NCBI GenBank assembly: GCA_030740435.1
Contig: JASLXG010000031.1
Location: 1 to 64,000, forward strand
Length of the DNA stretch: 64,000 nt
Source: Alphaproteobacteria bacterium
Lineage (GTDB): Bacteria; Pseudomonadota; Alphaproteobacteria; UBA2966
Direction of reading: 5' to 3'
The translations under genes and the position numbers were made by a program. Below are positions 25,648-36,152 of the stretch, in pieces (position 1 is the stretch's first letter; each line of letters begins with the position of its first letter). A model generated the notes under the pieces. It was not told the DNA's origin, did not search any database, and worked only from the letters and a program-made list of their open reading frames with translations.

Positions 25648-26814
25648 ATGGTCATGAGTGACGGCGCCACATTCGCCGGCGACAGCCGGGCCGCCGGCTG
25701 GCTGCAGGTCGAGGAGCGCCAGGGACGGACCGTGGTTGCGGCCGGTGGGCGCTGGGACATCGCCAGCGCCGGCCGCCTCAAGCAGGAGCTCGGCCGCTTG
25801 GCTGCCGACCCCGGCCGGCCGCTGCAGCTCGATGCCGGTGCCATCGAGGCCATCGACACGGCAGGCGCCTGGGTGCTCTACAGCGCCATCAAGCGCTGGC
25901 GCGGCAGTGACGGCGGCCTCGATCTGGCCGCCCTGGCGCCGGTGGTGGCCGACATGCTGGCCCAGGTCGAGGCCAACGACCGGCCGCCCTTGCCGGCGCC
26001 GCCCCGGGTCAATGCCATCGTCCACATGCTCAGCAAGCTGGGCGCCAACACCGCCGAAGTAGCCCGCGAAACCATCGACCTGCTGGGCTTTTTCGGGCTC
26101 ATTTTCGCCACCATCGGGACCGTCCTGGTGCAGCCCCGCAGGCTGCGCCTCAAGCCGCTGATCTACCACATGGAATACGCCGGGCTGAATGCGCTGCCCA
26201 TCGTCGGGCTGATCTCGTTCCTCATCGGTGTGGTGCTGGCCTACCAGGGGGCGACCCAGTTGCAGCGTTTCGGGGCCGAGGTCTTCGTCGTCGACCTGAT
26301 CGCCGTCTCGATCCTGCGCGAGGTCGGTATCCTGCTCACCGCCATCGTCGTGGCCGGCCGCTCGGGCAGCGCCTTTACGGCCCAGATCGGCTCCATGCGC
26401 GTGCACGAGGAGATCGACGCCATGCAGACCATGGGCCTCGACCCGATGGAGCTCTTGGTGCTGCCGCGCTTGCTGGCCTTGGTCATTTCGCTGCCCTTGC
26501 TGGCTTTCCTCTCCGACCTGATGGGATTGTTGGGCGGCGGCCTGATGGCCTGGGTGGTGCTCGACATAACGCCCAGCATGTTCCTCGAACGCCTCAGCGC
26601 CTCGGTCAGTCTGTGGACCTTCGCCATCGGCATCATCAAGGCGCCGGTCTTTGCCTTTTTGATTGCCATGATCGGCTGTTACGAAGGTTTCCAGGTCTCG
26701 GGCTCGGCCGAAAGCGTGGGCTGGCGCACGACACGATCGGTGGTCGAGGGGATCTTCCTGGTGATGGTCGTCGATGCCGTCTTTTCCATCTTCTTCGCCT
26801 ACATCGGGGTCTGA
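25648..26814 (+). CDS. mlaE: MlaE-type permease with fused N-terminal STAS (MlaB-like) domain
   Basis: 388 aa. Residues ~10-100 are a STAS domain (VVAAGGRWDIASAGRL, LDAGAIEAIDTAGAWVLYSAIKRW), the role filled by the separate MlaB in E. coli. Residues ~125-388 are the MlaE/ABC-2-like permease: GLISFLIGVVLAYQGATQL, GSAFTAQIGSMRVHEEIDAMQTMGLDP and SGSAESVGWRTTRSVVEGIFLVMVVDAVFSI. It is the inner-membrane core of the lipid-transport complex. The start is ATG 25648 or 25654. It is followed by mlaF after 4 nt. Confidence 0.92.
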   Translation: MVMSDGATFAGDSRAAGWLQVEERQGRTVVAAGGRWDIASAGRLKQELGRLAADPGRPLQLDAGAIEAIDTAGAWVLYSAIKRWRGSDGGLDLAALAPVVADMLAQVEANDRPPLPAPPRVNAIVHMLSKLGANTAEVARETIDLLGFFGLIFATIGTVLVQPRRLRLKPLIYHMEYAGLNALPIVGLISFLIGVVLAYQGATQLQRFGAEVFVVDLIAVSILREVGILLTAIVVAGRSGSAFTAQIGSMRVHEEIDAMQTMGLDPMELLVLPRLLALVISLPLLAFLSDLMGLLGGGLMAWVVLDITPSMFLERLSASVSLWTFAIGIIKAPVFAFLIAMIGCYEGFQVSGSAESVGWRTTRSVVEGIFLVMVVDAVFSIFFAYIGV

Positions 26815-26818
26815 AGCG

Positions 26819-27604
26819 ATGACCGACGCCGACGCTCATGCTCATGACATCGCCATCCGAGTGCGCGGCCTGCGCACCCAGTTCGGCAGCCAGGTCATCC
26901 ACGACGATCTCGATCTCGACGTGCGCCGCGGCGAGGTGCTGGGCGTGGTCGGCGGTTCGGGCACCGGCAAGTCGGTGCTGCTGCGCACCATCATCGGCCT
27001 CAACCGGCCGGCGGCGGGCGAAATCGAGGTGCTGGAGCAAAATCTGACCCGGTCCACGGCGGCCCAGCGCCGCCGCATCGAGGAACGCTGGGGCGTGCTG
27101 TTTCAGGACGGCGCGCTGTTCAGCTCGCTGACCGTCTTTCAGAACATCCTGGTGCCGCTCAAGGAACACACCGATCTGGATATGCGGCTGATGTGCGAGA
27201 TCACCGACCTCAAGATCGGTCTCGTCGGCCTGCCGCCCGAGGCTGCCGACAAGTATCCCTCCGAGCTTTCCGGCGGCATGCGCAAGCGGGCCGGGCTGGC
27301 CCGGGCGCTGGCGCTCGATCCCGCCATCGTCTTTCTCGACGAGCCCACGGCCGGCCTCGACCCCATCGGCGCCGCCGCCTTCGACGAGCTGATTGCCCGG
27401 CTGCGGGCGGCGCTGGGGCTGACCGTTTTCATGGTCACCCACGACCTCGATTCACTGCACGCCATCTGCGACCGCATTGCCGTGCTGGCCGAGAAGCGTG
27501 TTATGGTTTGCGGGCCCATGTCGGAAATGCTGGTCAACGACCATCCCTGGATCCACGAATATTTCCACGGCCCTCGGGCCCGGGCCGCACAGGGCGGAAA
27601 CTAG
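26819..27604 (+). CDS. mlaF: MlaF-type ABC ATPase
   Basis: 261 aa from ATG 26819. Walker A GGSGTGKSVLLR, Q-loop in VLFQDGALFSSLTV, signature LSGGMRKRAGLARALA, Walker B IVFLDEPTAGLDP and H-loop MVTHDLDSL are all present, so it should be active. The GALFSSLTVFQNI and LSGGMRKRAGLAR segments are typical of the Mla/Ttg2A subfamily. It powers lipid movement by MlaE. The stop is TAG, then 14 nt to mlaD. Confidence 0.93.
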   Translation: MTDADAHAHDIAIRVRGLRTQFGSQVIHDDLDLDVRRGEVLGVVGGSGTGKSVLLRTIIGLNRPAAGEIEVLEQNLTRSTAAQRRRIEERWGVLFQDGALFSSLTVFQNILVPLKEHTDLDMRLMCEITDLKIGLVGLPPEAADKYPSELSGGMRKRAGLARALALDPAIVFLDEPTAGLDPIGAAAFDELIARLRAALGLTVFMVTHDLDSLHAICDRIAVLAEKRVMVCGPMSEMLVNDHPWIHEYFHGPRARAAQGGN

Positions 27605-27618
27605 GCTGAGGGGGAGGC

Positions 27619-28638
27619 ATGGAAACCCGCGCCAACCATATGCTGATCGGGGCCTTCGTGCTGCTCGTCGTGGCCGGCATCTTCGGTTTCGTGATCTGGC
27701 TGGCCAAGATCGAGATCGATCGCGAATTCTCCTACTACCACATCTATTTCGAGGGCTCGGTGTCGGGCCTGAACAAGGCCGGCGAGGTGCGCTACAAGGG
27801 CATCCCGGTGGGCAGCGTCAAGGAGATCGTCATCGATCCCCAGAACCCCAACCGGGTACGGGTGCGCATCGAGGTGGCGGCCAACACGCCGGTCAGGGAG
27901 GATTCGGAAGCCACGCTGGAGCTTCAGGGCATCACCGGCGTTTCCTACGTGCAGCTCTCGGGCGGCGATCCCAAGAGCCCCAAACTGAAGCGCAAAAAGG
28001 GTGAGGCCCTGCCCATCATCGCCTCGCGGCCGTCGCAGTTCGAGGAGTTGTTCGCCGGCGCGCCCGAACTCATCAACCGCGTCATCCTGCTGGTCGGCGA
28101 GGCCACCAAGATCTTCAGCCCGGAGAACCGCGTGGCCGTCGGCGACATCCTGGAGAACCTGCAGATCCTCAGCGCCTCCTTCGCCGACCGCTCGGCCAAG
28201 ATCGAGAGCATTATCGACGACGTCGAAAGAACCAGCCTCGAGGTGCGCCAGGCGGCGGCCCGGGCCAACAGCGTGCTCGAGGGTCTGACCGAGCAGATCG
28301 ACATCCTGGTCGAGGGCGCCGACACCACCATGGCGGTGGCGCGGGGCACCATGTCCGGTGTCGACCAGGTGTTGGACCAGGATATCAAGCTGTTCCTGGC
28401 CGATGCCCGGGCCACGGCGCATTCCTTCGCGCAGGTCGGCACTGAGCTTGATTCGCTGTTGCAGGACAACAGCGAGACCATCACCGGCTTCATGGGCGAG
28501 GGCCTATACGAATTCACCCGCATGATCACCGAGATGCGCCTGATGGTGACGAACTTCTCGCGGCTCACATCGCGCATCGAAAGCGACCCGGCGCAATTCC
28601 TGTTCGGCGATTCGCAGCATGGCTACAAGGCCAAATAG
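27619..28638 (+). CDS. mlaD: MlaD-type MCE-domain protein
   Basis: 339 aa. One N-terminal membrane anchor (~8-28), an MCE/MlaD domain (~38-120, with GLNKAGEVRYKGIPVGSVKEI and LELQGITGVSYVQL), then a long helical tail (~150-325) that is longer than in E. coli MlaD (183 aa). MCE proteins assemble as hexameric rings that hand lipid across the periplasm; the long helices may form a tube-like extension, as in other MCE proteins. Located between mlaF and the auxiliary lipoprotein gene. Confidence 0.92.
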   Translation: METRANHMLIGAFVLLVVAGIFGFVIWLAKIEIDREFSYYHIYFEGSVSGLNKAGEVRYKGIPVGSVKEIVIDPQNPNRVRVRIEVAANTPVREDSEATLELQGITGVSYVQLSGGDPKSPKLKRKKGEALPIIASRPSQFEELFAGAPELINRVILLVGEATKIFSPENRVAVGDILENLQILSASFADRSAKIESIIDDVERTSLEVRQAAARANSVLEGLTEQIDILVEGADTTMAVARGTMSGVDQVLDQDIKLFLADARATAHSFAQVGTELDSLLQDNSETITGFMGEGLYEFTRMITEMRLMVTNFSRLTSRIESDPAQFLFGDSQHGYKAK

Positions 28639-28652
28639 GAGGCACAGGCGCG

Positions 28653-29267
28653 ATGACAGGCAGAACATCGATCACGGGCCTCATGGCGGTGCTGCTGCTG
28701 AGTGCCCTGGCCGGCTGCACCGGCCTGGTGCCGGGCAGCGGGCCACCGGCCGATTACTACATGCTCTCGCCCAAGAGCACCTTCAGCGACAAGATCCCCG
28801 TGATCAACTGGCAATTGGTGGTCGAGGAGCCGCAGGCCTCGGGCGTGCTGGCCACCCAGCGCATCGCGCTGACGCGCCAGGACATGCGCATCCAATACTA
28901 CGCCGGCGCGCGCTGGACCGAAGCGGCGCCGCGCATGGTCCAGACACTGCTGGTCGAATCCTTCGAAAACACCAACAAGATCGTCGCCGTCGGCCGCCAG
29001 GCCGTGACTCTCAGGTCCGACTTCAACCTGAAAAGCGAGCTGCGCGAGTTCCAGGCCGAACTGGGCGGCGCCAAGCCCAAGGTGCGGGTCAGGATCAACT
29101 CCAAGGTCATCAAGATGCCCAAGCGCAAAATCATTGCGTCGCGCACCTTCGAGAGGCTGATCGAAGCCGAGGACGCCAGCATGGATGCCGTGGTCAGGGC
29201 TTTCGACAAGGCGCTCGGCAAGGTGCTCAAGCGGATCGTCGAGTGGACCCTGATGACGGCCAAATAA
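28653..29267 (+). CDS. ABC-transporter auxiliary lipoprotein (PqiC-like)
   Basis: 204 aa. Signal peptide with lipobox LSALAGC (Cys ~24), so it should be a lipoprotein. The rest fits the ABC-type transport auxiliary component family: YYMLSPKSTF, LATQRIALTRQDMRIQYYAGARWTEAAPRMVQTLLVESFEN, and a C-terminal helix. Partners of MCE systems such as PqiC and LetC-type proteins belong to this family and sit in the outer membrane. It is the last gene of the Mla operon and follows mlaD by 14 nt. Confidence 0.85.
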   Translation: MTGRTSITGLMAVLLLSALAGCTGLVPGSGPPADYYMLSPKSTFSDKIPVINWQLVVEEPQASGVLATQRIALTRQDMRIQYYAGARWTEAAPRMVQTLLVESFENTNKIVAVGRQAVTLRSDFNLKSELREFQAELGGAKPKVRVRINSKVIKMPKRKIIASRTFERLIEAEDASMDAVVRAFDKALGKVLKRIVEWTLMTAK

Positions 29268-30058
29268 GGCCGGGATCCGGGGGCGCGCTCTACGACCGCA
29301 TCGGCGTCGGCTACGACGGCACGCGCCGGGCCGATCCGGGTTTGGCAGGCGAGTTGCACGATCATCTTGGGCCGGCCCCCGGCGCCGTCCTCGACCTCGC
29401 CTGCGGCACCGGCAACTACACCTCCGCCCTGGCCGCCCGGGGCCGCCGCATGATCGGCCTCGACCGCTCGCCGCAAATGCTGGCGCAGGCCCGGCTCAAG
29501 GGGGCCGAGCCCCGGGTGCTGGCCGACGCCGCCCGGCTGCCCTTTGCCGAGGCCGCTTTCAGCGGCGCCATCTGCGTTCACGCCGTGCACCACTTCGCCG
29601 ATCTGAGGGCGGCCCTGGCCGAGGTCGGCCGGGTGCTGGCCCCCGCCGCCCGGCTGGTGATCTTCACCGGCTTTCCCGAACAGGTGCGCAGTTATTGGCT
29701 GAACGCCTATTTCCCCGTCGCCCTCGAACGTGCCGCCCTGCTGGTGCCGTTAGAGACCGAGATCGCCCAGGCCCTGGCGGCGGCCGGATTCGGGCCGCCC
29801 AGGGTGCTGCCCTGGCAGGTCAAGCCCGATCTCGTCGATCTCTTCATGTATGCCGGCAAGCACCGGCCCGAGCTCTATTTCGACACCGCCGTGCGCCGTG
29901 GCATCTCGACCTTCGCCAATCTGGCCGACGCGGCCGAGGTCGAAGACGGCCTGGCGCGATTGCGCGCCGACCTCGACAACGGGCGTTTCGAGACCATCGC
30001 GGCCGGCTATGGCAGTACCGTGGGCGACTACAGTTTCATGATTGCCGGCAAGGCCTAA
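29243..30058 (+). CDS. Class I SAM-dependent methyltransferase
   Basis: About 265-271 aa. SAM-binding motif VLDLACGTGNYTSAL, acidic residue in MIGLDRSPQML, ADAARLPFAEAAFS and ICVHAVHHFADLRAALAEVGRVLAP, the Methyltransf_11 / UbiE-like pattern. The target is not evident. The start is uncertain: no ATG lies near the N-terminus, and the only usual candidate is GTG 29243 inside the lipoprotein gene. The stop overlaps the stop of the convergent ferredoxin reductase. Confidence 0.75.
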   Translation: MDPDDGQIRPGSGGALYDRIGVGYDGTRRADPGLAGELHDHLGPAPGAVLDLACGTGNYTSALAARGRRMIGLDRSPQMLAQARLKGAEPRVLADAARLPFAEAAFSGAICVHAVHHFADLRAALAEVGRVLAPAARLVIFTGFPEQVRSYWLNAYFPVALERAALLVPLETEIAQALAAAGFGPPRVLPWQVKPDLVDLFMYAGKHRPELYFDTAVRRGISTFANLADAAEVEDGLARLRADLDNGRFETIAAGYGSTVGDYSFMIAGKA

Positions 30059-31017
30059 AGATCGAGCGTAAGCTCCGGGGTTTTGGCCCGCGAAATGCAG
30101 ATGCACATCTGGCCTTCGGCCTGTTCGTCGGCGCTCAGCGTGTGGTCGCGGTGGTCGGGCTCGCCTTTCAGCACCTTGGTGGCGCAGAGGCCGCAGATGC
30201 CCATCTTGCAGTCGAAGTCGGCCTCGACCTTGGCCTCGAGCAGCACCTCGAGGATGCTCTCGCCCGCTGGCACCGTGTAGCTGATGCCGGACTTGGCCAG
30301 GGTGACTTCGATGGCTACATCTTCGGGCTTGGATTGGCCGGCCTTGAAGAGCTCGTAATGGACTGCGGCCTCGGGCCAGCCCCATTCGTGGGCCTTCTCG
30401 CGTACCGCCCCGATCAGGCCGGCGGGGCCGCAGACGTAAAGCTGGCAGCCCTCGGGACGCTTTTCCAGCAGGCCTTCGAGATCGATGCCCTGGGCCGGGT
30501 CGCCGCCGTCGAAGGCAAGGTGCGCGCGAGCTCCGAGCAGCGCCTCGATGTCGGCGCGAAAGGCCATGTCGGCCGGCGAGCGGGTGACGTAGTGGAGCTC
30601 GAATTCTCGCTCCTGCAGCGCCAATACGCGGGCCATGCTGAGGATCGGCGTGATGCCGATGCCGCCGGCGATAAGCAAGCTGGGCCCGCCGCTTTCGCTC
30701 AGCGGAAAATGGTTCTTGGGCTCCGAGACCGCGAGCTCATCGCCCTCGCGGATGCCCTCGTGCATGAAGGCCGAGCCGCCGGTGCTGTTCGCATCCCTCA
30801 GGATACCCAGCCGATAACGCCCCGCCTCGGCCGGCGAATTGACCAGCGAATAGGAGCGTTTGTCACGGCTGCCGTCGGGCAGGGTGACGGCTACGTCGAC
30901 GTGGGCCCCGGCCGTGAACGGGGGCAGCGTTGCGCCGTCCGCCGCCACCAGGTCGAAAACCTTGATGGCCGGGGTCGCCTCGACGATCTTCTCGACCTTC
31001 AATGTTAGATCGTTCAC
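30055..31017 (-). CDS. Ferredoxin reductase with C-terminal plant-type [2Fe-2S] domain; likely electron donor to BoxB
   Basis: 320 aa. Flavin-binding RSYSL at 54-58, NAD(P)-binding AGGIGITPILSMAR (~117-130) and CGPAG (196-200), then a plant-type ferredoxin domain at the C-terminus with Cys270, Cys275, Cys278 and Cys305 or 307. This order (reductase then ferredoxin) is that of phthalate dioxygenase reductase and of VanB, as well as PaaE. Classical BoxA instead has two [4Fe-4S] clusters. Being 31 nt downstream of boxB in the same operon, it probably supplies electrons to BoxB; this is inferred from position. Confidence 0.85.
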   Translation of the reverse strand: MNDLTLKVEKIVEATPAIKVFDLVAADGATLPPFTAGAHVDVAVTLPDGSRDKRSYSLVNSPAEAGRYRLGILRDANSTGGSAFMHEGIREGDELAVSEPKNHFPLSESGGPSLLIAGGIGITPILSMARVLALQEREFELHYVTRSPADMAFRADIEALLGARAHLAFDGGDPAQGIDLEGLLEKRPEGCQLYVCGPAGLIGAVREKAHEWGWPEAAVHYELFKAGQSKPEDVAIEVTLAKSGISYTVPAGESILEVLLEAKVEADFDCKMGICGLCATKVLKGEPDHRDHTLSADEQAEGQMCICISRAKTPELTLDL

Positions 31018-31048
31018 GGGTTTCTCTCCGCCGCGACCGTCTTGGCGG

Positions 31049-32464
<1,416 letters not shown>

Positions 32465-32467
32465 GGT

Positions 32468-34117
32468 TCAGATCCTTCCCTTGTCGAATTTGGCGCGATC
32501 GCCGCTGCCGTAGCGTTGCAGGGCACCCTCGGCACCCACCGCGTTGGGGCGCTGGAAGATCCAGTTCTGCCAGGCCGTGAGGCGGGCGAATATCTTGGTT
32601 TCCATGGTTTCCGGACCGCCAAAGCGCAGATTGGCTTCCAGGCCCACCAGGGCGTCGGGCGAGAAGCTGGAGCGTTCCTCCAAGGCCAGGCGAACCTCGT
32701 CTTCCCAGTCGATGTCGTCGGGGATGAAAGTGACGAGCCCGAGCTGGTCGGCCTCCTCGGCCTCCAGGTCGCGGCCGATGGCGCTCCGTAGCGTCTCGAG
32801 GTGCTGCGGATCATCGAGGAAACGCGCCTCCAGGCGGCTCAAGCCGTGTCCCATGGGGTAGCTTTCGAAGTTGAGCTCGGTCAGCCCGAGCGCCGCCGGC
32901 GGCCGGTTGTCGCCCTCCACCCGGCCTTCCAGCATGTAACTGCGGTCGGCCGCCAGGACGAGTTCCAGGAGTGTGCCGACGAAGCAGCTGCCGGGCTCGA
33001 TCAGCGCGATCAGCGAGCGCGAGCTGAGATCGAGGCGTTTCAATGTGCGTTTGAGGTAAAGCGTCACCTCGCGCACGAACCAGTTGTCGGCCTGGGCCGC
33101 CAGGGCGGTGTCGGCCGCCGCCACGAGTTCAGCCTGGCCTTCCGTGCGCAGCACCCAGGTGCCGATCTCGGGCTCGTTGAAGCGCAGGTGCAGCATGGCA
33201 TCGTCGAGTTCGCGGGCCAGCGCCAGCGGCCAGAAACCGGCGCCCTGGGCGAGCATGGCGGCGGCCTCGGTGGGTGACGCCTGTTCGGGCCCACGGACCA
33301 CGATGGTGGCCATGCCGGCGGCCCGGTCGATGGCCACGGCAACGGTCGAATATTCCAAACGGTCGCCGTCGATACGCCGCTCCAGCGGCTTCAGCTCAAC
33401 CCCGGCGGCCTCGGCCGGGCGGTCGCTGCGGGCCGCAAGTTCGGCTCCCAGTTCCGCCACCCGTGCGGCCATCCGCGAGGTCGGCACGACCTCGTCGACC
33501 AGCCGCCAGTCGACGGCACGGGCGCCCTTCAGACCCTCCTCGACGGTGCAGAAGAAATCCGCCCGGTCGCGCCGCACCCGGCGCTTGTCGACCAGCCGGG
33601 TCAGGCCGCCGGTGCCCGGCAGCACCGCCAGCAGAGGCACTTCCGGTAGCGCCACGTTGGTATTGCCGTCGTCGGCCATGATGATGTAGTCGGTGGCCAA
33701 GGCGAGCTCGTAGCCGCCGCCGGCACAAGGGCCGTTGATGGCGGTAAGGTATGTCTGGCCCGAATTTTCCGTAGCGTCCTCGATACTCAGCCGGGTCTCG
33801 TTGGTGAACTTGCAGAAGTTGACCTTATGGCCGTGGCTCGAGCTCGCCAGCATGCGGATGTTGGCACCGGCCGAAAACACCCGCTCCTTGCCCGAGGTGA
33901 TGACCACGGCGCCCACTTCGGGGTGCTCGAAGCGCAGGCGCTGAACGGCGTCGTAGAGCTCGATGTCGACGCCCAAGTCGTAGGAATTGAGTTTTAGCTC
34001 ATAGCCCGGCGCCAGGCCGCCCGCTTCGTCCACGTCCCAGGCCAGGGTGGCGACGGGGCCTTCGACGCTAAGCCGCCAGTGGCGGTAGCGGCTGGGCTCG
34101 GTGCGGAAGTCGATCAT
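32468..34117 (-). CDS. boxC: Benzoyl-CoA-dihydrodiol lyase (2,3-epoxybenzoyl-CoA dihydrolase) BoxC
   Basis: 549 aa, the usual BoxC length, made of two crotonase-type regions. The N-terminal one contains VFSAGANIRMLA and INGPCAGGGYELALATDYIIMADD, which form the oxyanion site; the second includes LIEPGSCFVGTLLELVLAADRSYML. BoxC opens the epoxide ring hydrolytically with loss of formate. First gene of boxC-boxB-reductase on the minus strand. boxD and benzoate-CoA ligase genes are not recognisable next to it. Confidence 0.92.
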   Translation of the reverse strand: MIDFRTEPSRYRHWRLSVEGPVATLAWDVDEAGGLAPGYELKLNSYDLGVDIELYDAVQRLRFEHPEVGAVVITSGKERVFSAGANIRMLASSSHGHKVNFCKFTNETRLSIEDATENSGQTYLTAINGPCAGGGYELALATDYIIMADDGNTNVALPEVPLLAVLPGTGGLTRLVDKRRVRRDRADFFCTVEEGLKGARAVDWRLVDEVVPTSRMAARVAELGAELAARSDRPAEAAGVELKPLERRIDGDRLEYSTVAVAIDRAAGMATIVVRGPEQASPTEAAAMLAQGAGFWPLALARELDDAMLHLRFNEPEIGTWVLRTEGQAELVAAADTALAAQADNWFVREVTLYLKRTLKRLDLSSRSLIALIEPGSCFVGTLLELVLAADRSYMLEGRVEGDNRPPAALGLTELNFESYPMGHGLSRLEARFLDDPQHLETLRSAIGRDLEAEEADQLGLVTFIPDDIDWEDEVRLALEERSSFSPDALVGLEANLRFGGPETMETKIFARLTAWQNWIFQRPNAVGAEGALQRYGSGDRAKFDKGRI

Positions 34118-34353
34118 GGCGGGCCTCGACGGGTATTAGATTAATAACGATTCGCAAAAGGTATTATAATGCATATTTCAGCCGGTGCAAGCACTATTTT
34201 GCGTTTCAAGATTGGCCGGGTTTTGGCCCTGGAGGAAGGCGGCCGAAACCTGGTGAAGTCTTGTTCCGCAACCTTGGCGGTGCCATATTTGTGATCTAGC
34301 AACACCTTGTTCGCTAAATTTTGGGATGAAACCTGCGGTGCAGGAGATCAAGC
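34118..34353. promoter_or_regulatory. AT-rich divergent promoter region between boxC and hicB
   Basis: The first 60 bases (34135-34190) are very AT-rich, with TATAAT at about 34164 on the plus strand and overlapping TTATAATAC on the minus strand. Transcription of boxC and of the hicB side probably both start here. No clear operator for a benzoyl-CoA regulator was identified. Confidence 0.5.
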
Positions 34354-34587
34354 ATGCGCGTTCATGTGCTCGCCAAGTGGGATGACGAGGCTAAAGTCTG
34401 GGTGGCCACCAGCGACGACGTGCCGGGGCTGGTCACCGAAGCTGAAAGCCGGGAGGAACTGATCGAAATCCTCCGCGTGCTGGTTCCCGAGTTGTTGGAG
34501 GCAAACGATGTCTGGGAGGAGGGCGCCGTGCCGGGCGTTCCCATCGAACTGCTGGCGACCTGGCAGGAGCGTATCTCCCTCCGCTAA
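34354..34587 (+). CDS. HicB-like antitoxin (DUF1902 type)
   Basis: 77 aa. The small alpha-beta fold typical of HicB: MRVHVLAKWDDEAKVWVATSDDVPGLVTEAESREELIE. It lacks an obvious C-terminal DNA-binding domain, as in the DUF1902 branch. It is followed after 3 nt by a HicA toxin gene, the antitoxin-first order of many HicBA pairs. It should bind and mask the HicA nuclease. Confidence 0.8.
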   Translation: MRVHVLAKWDDEAKVWVATSDDVPGLVTEAESREELIEILRVLVPELLEANDVWEEGAVPGVPIELLATWQERISLR

Positions 34588-34590
34588 CGC

Positions 34591-34791
34591 ATGGCGGATT
34601 TCGCCCCCAAACTCAGGAAGATGTTGCGCGACGCCGGATGTTCTGCGGTCGGCAGGGGGCGCGGCAAGGGCAGCCACGAGTTCTGGCACGAACCGAACAG
34701 CGGCAAGAGGTTCGCCGTCCCACAAAAGATCAAGTCGCGGCATACGGCCAACGAGATCCTGAGGCAGGCGGGATTGGCGAAAGCGTTTTAG
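34591..34791 (+). CDS. hicA: HicA-type mRNA interferase toxin
   Basis: 66 aa. The HicA double-stranded-RNA-binding-like fold is shown by KLRKMLRDAGCSAVGRGRGKGSHEFWHEP, with the catalytic His29 in GSHE, and by the C-terminal RHTANEILRQAGL. HicA cleaves mRNA when freed from HicB. The genes lie at the left edge of the lower-GC island with the HEPN pair. Confidence 0.85.
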   Translation: MADFAPKLRKMLRDAGCSAVGRGRGKGSHEFWHEPNSGKRFAVPQKIKSRHTANEILRQAGLAKAF

Positions 34792-34989
34792 GAACCAAAC
34801 CTTCCTCGAGTCCCGATTTCAAACAATTTTGCGCCAAAGTCGGTCTCTCATTTCTATGATACCGCACCGACATGACCGTGCTCTGGGGTTGACTTGATGG
34901 CAGGGGATAATGGAGGTTGTGTCGTGACGGAACGTACCGGGGCGCGCTGAAATGGTGAATAGTGGGAAAGCGCCCAACGGGGACGATCA

Positions 34990-35772
34990 ATGAACACTCC
35001 CGAGCCTTTGACGGAACAAAACGTTCTGCACAATCAGATGATCAATGCCGACGAGTCCGATCTCGCCACGTTGAGGGACATCGTTTGGAAACTGAGAAAG
35101 CTGGACCGCAAGCTCGGAAACGACTTCAGTACCCGCATGTCGCTTCAGATTGGGCTTATGGCGATTGGGGAACGCGAGGAGGCCGATTCCCTGACGGAGT
35201 CGTTGTTGGGTCTCTGTCCAAAGCAGAACCCCATCGATATTGCGATGTTTGCTGGATCCCTCGCGGGTTTGCTCCGCCTAGACGAAGCACACTTGGTCAT
35301 TAGACGGCTTTTCGAGTCGTCCGGACGTCGTGTCATGCCCTATTTGATCGGTGCCGCCACCCACTGCGCCGCCCTTGAGGGAGACGCTGATTGGATGGCC
35401 GAACTTGCAGAAATGACCTCCGACGAAAGTAATTCATCTGCCTCGGAGATCCTGGAAGTTCTGAATGTGGCTGAGCTTGTAGATCACTTCGCCCCTCACC
35501 AGAACATTGTCAACCAGATCATGCGGTCGCATCAATGTGGCTCCAAGATCGCGAGGTGTTTGCGCGAAAAGGGAGATGAGGCTCTTTCGGTAATCCGATA
35601 TGTACCGAGTTCTCGGGCGAAGCGAACAGAACTTCAAACCGAAATTCGGCTAGCCCTTTCCGCCTACTACAAGTCGGTGGGCCTCGACCCGAGCATATGT
35701 CTCTCACATTTCTCGACTGCGATCTTGCCTCACCCGGTAGCCATAACGGAGCAGGATGGCGTTGCGGCGTGA
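34990..35772 (+). CDS. Unrecognised helical protein encoded with a HEPN protein
   Basis: 260 aa, not recognised. Predicted mostly alpha-helical, possibly TPR-like (repeated helix pairs such as ADSLTESLLGLC and DEAHLVIRRLFESSGRRVMPYL). No signal peptide or membrane segment. Codon use is less GC-rich than in the neighbouring genes, suggesting transfer. Its stop overlaps the start of the HEPN gene (GTGA), so the two are coupled. Position beside HicBA suggests a defence or toxin-antitoxin role, but nothing in the sequence proves it. Confidence 0.6.
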   Translation: MNTPEPLTEQNVLHNQMINADESDLATLRDIVWKLRKLDRKLGNDFSTRMSLQIGLMAIGEREEADSLTESLLGLCPKQNPIDIAMFAGSLAGLLRLDEAHLVIRRLFESSGRRVMPYLIGAATHCAALEGDADWMAELAEMTSDESNSSASEILEVLNVAELVDHFAPHQNIVNQIMRSHQCGSKIARCLREKGDEALSVIRYVPSSRAKRTELQTEIRLALSAYYKSVGLDPSICLSHFSTAILPHPVAITEQDGVAA

Positions 35773-36152
35773 GAATAGGCGCCAATTTTGTCGCCATCGC
35801 GCGGCGCCTCATGAGGGACGCGCACACGGAGGCCGAGTGGCGCACTGTCATCAATCGCTGCTACTACGGTGCCTTTCGCACCATGCGCGGATACGCGAGA
35901 ACTGTGGGCTTTGTTGTTGATAGAAATCGTTCCGTGCACCGGCACCTCATTCAATTTCTTCACGCGTCGGATGACGCCACTTTGAACCAGTGCGCCGACC
36001 TTCTGTTCAACCTTCGGACTCTGCGTGAGATTTCCGACTATGACGAACCGGGAGGGATCACCAAGACCGACGCGCAGGGTGCCATCGAGGATGCTGCCGA
36101 CATCATCGAAGAGAAGTTGGTCGAAATCGAGGCTAAGAAGAAGATCAGGTAA
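35769..36152 (+). CDS. HEPN-domain protein, candidate RNase toxin
   Basis: 127 aa from GTG 35769, which overlaps the stop of the preceding gene. The HEPN-like pattern is INRCYYGAFRTMRGYA followed by R52-N-R-S-V-H57, an Rx4H motif of the type that forms the RNA-cleaving site of HEPN nucleases. The remainder is helical and ends in a Lys/Glu-rich tail. HEPN toxins usually pair with MNT nucleotidyltransferases; here the partner is a different, unrecognised protein. Confidence 0.7.
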   Translation: MRIGANFVAIARRLMRDAHTEAEWRTVINRCYYGAFRTMRGYARTVGFVVDRNRSVHRHLIQFLHASDDATLNQCADLLFNLRTLREISDYDEPGGITKTDAQGAIEDAADIIEEKLVEIEAKKKIR

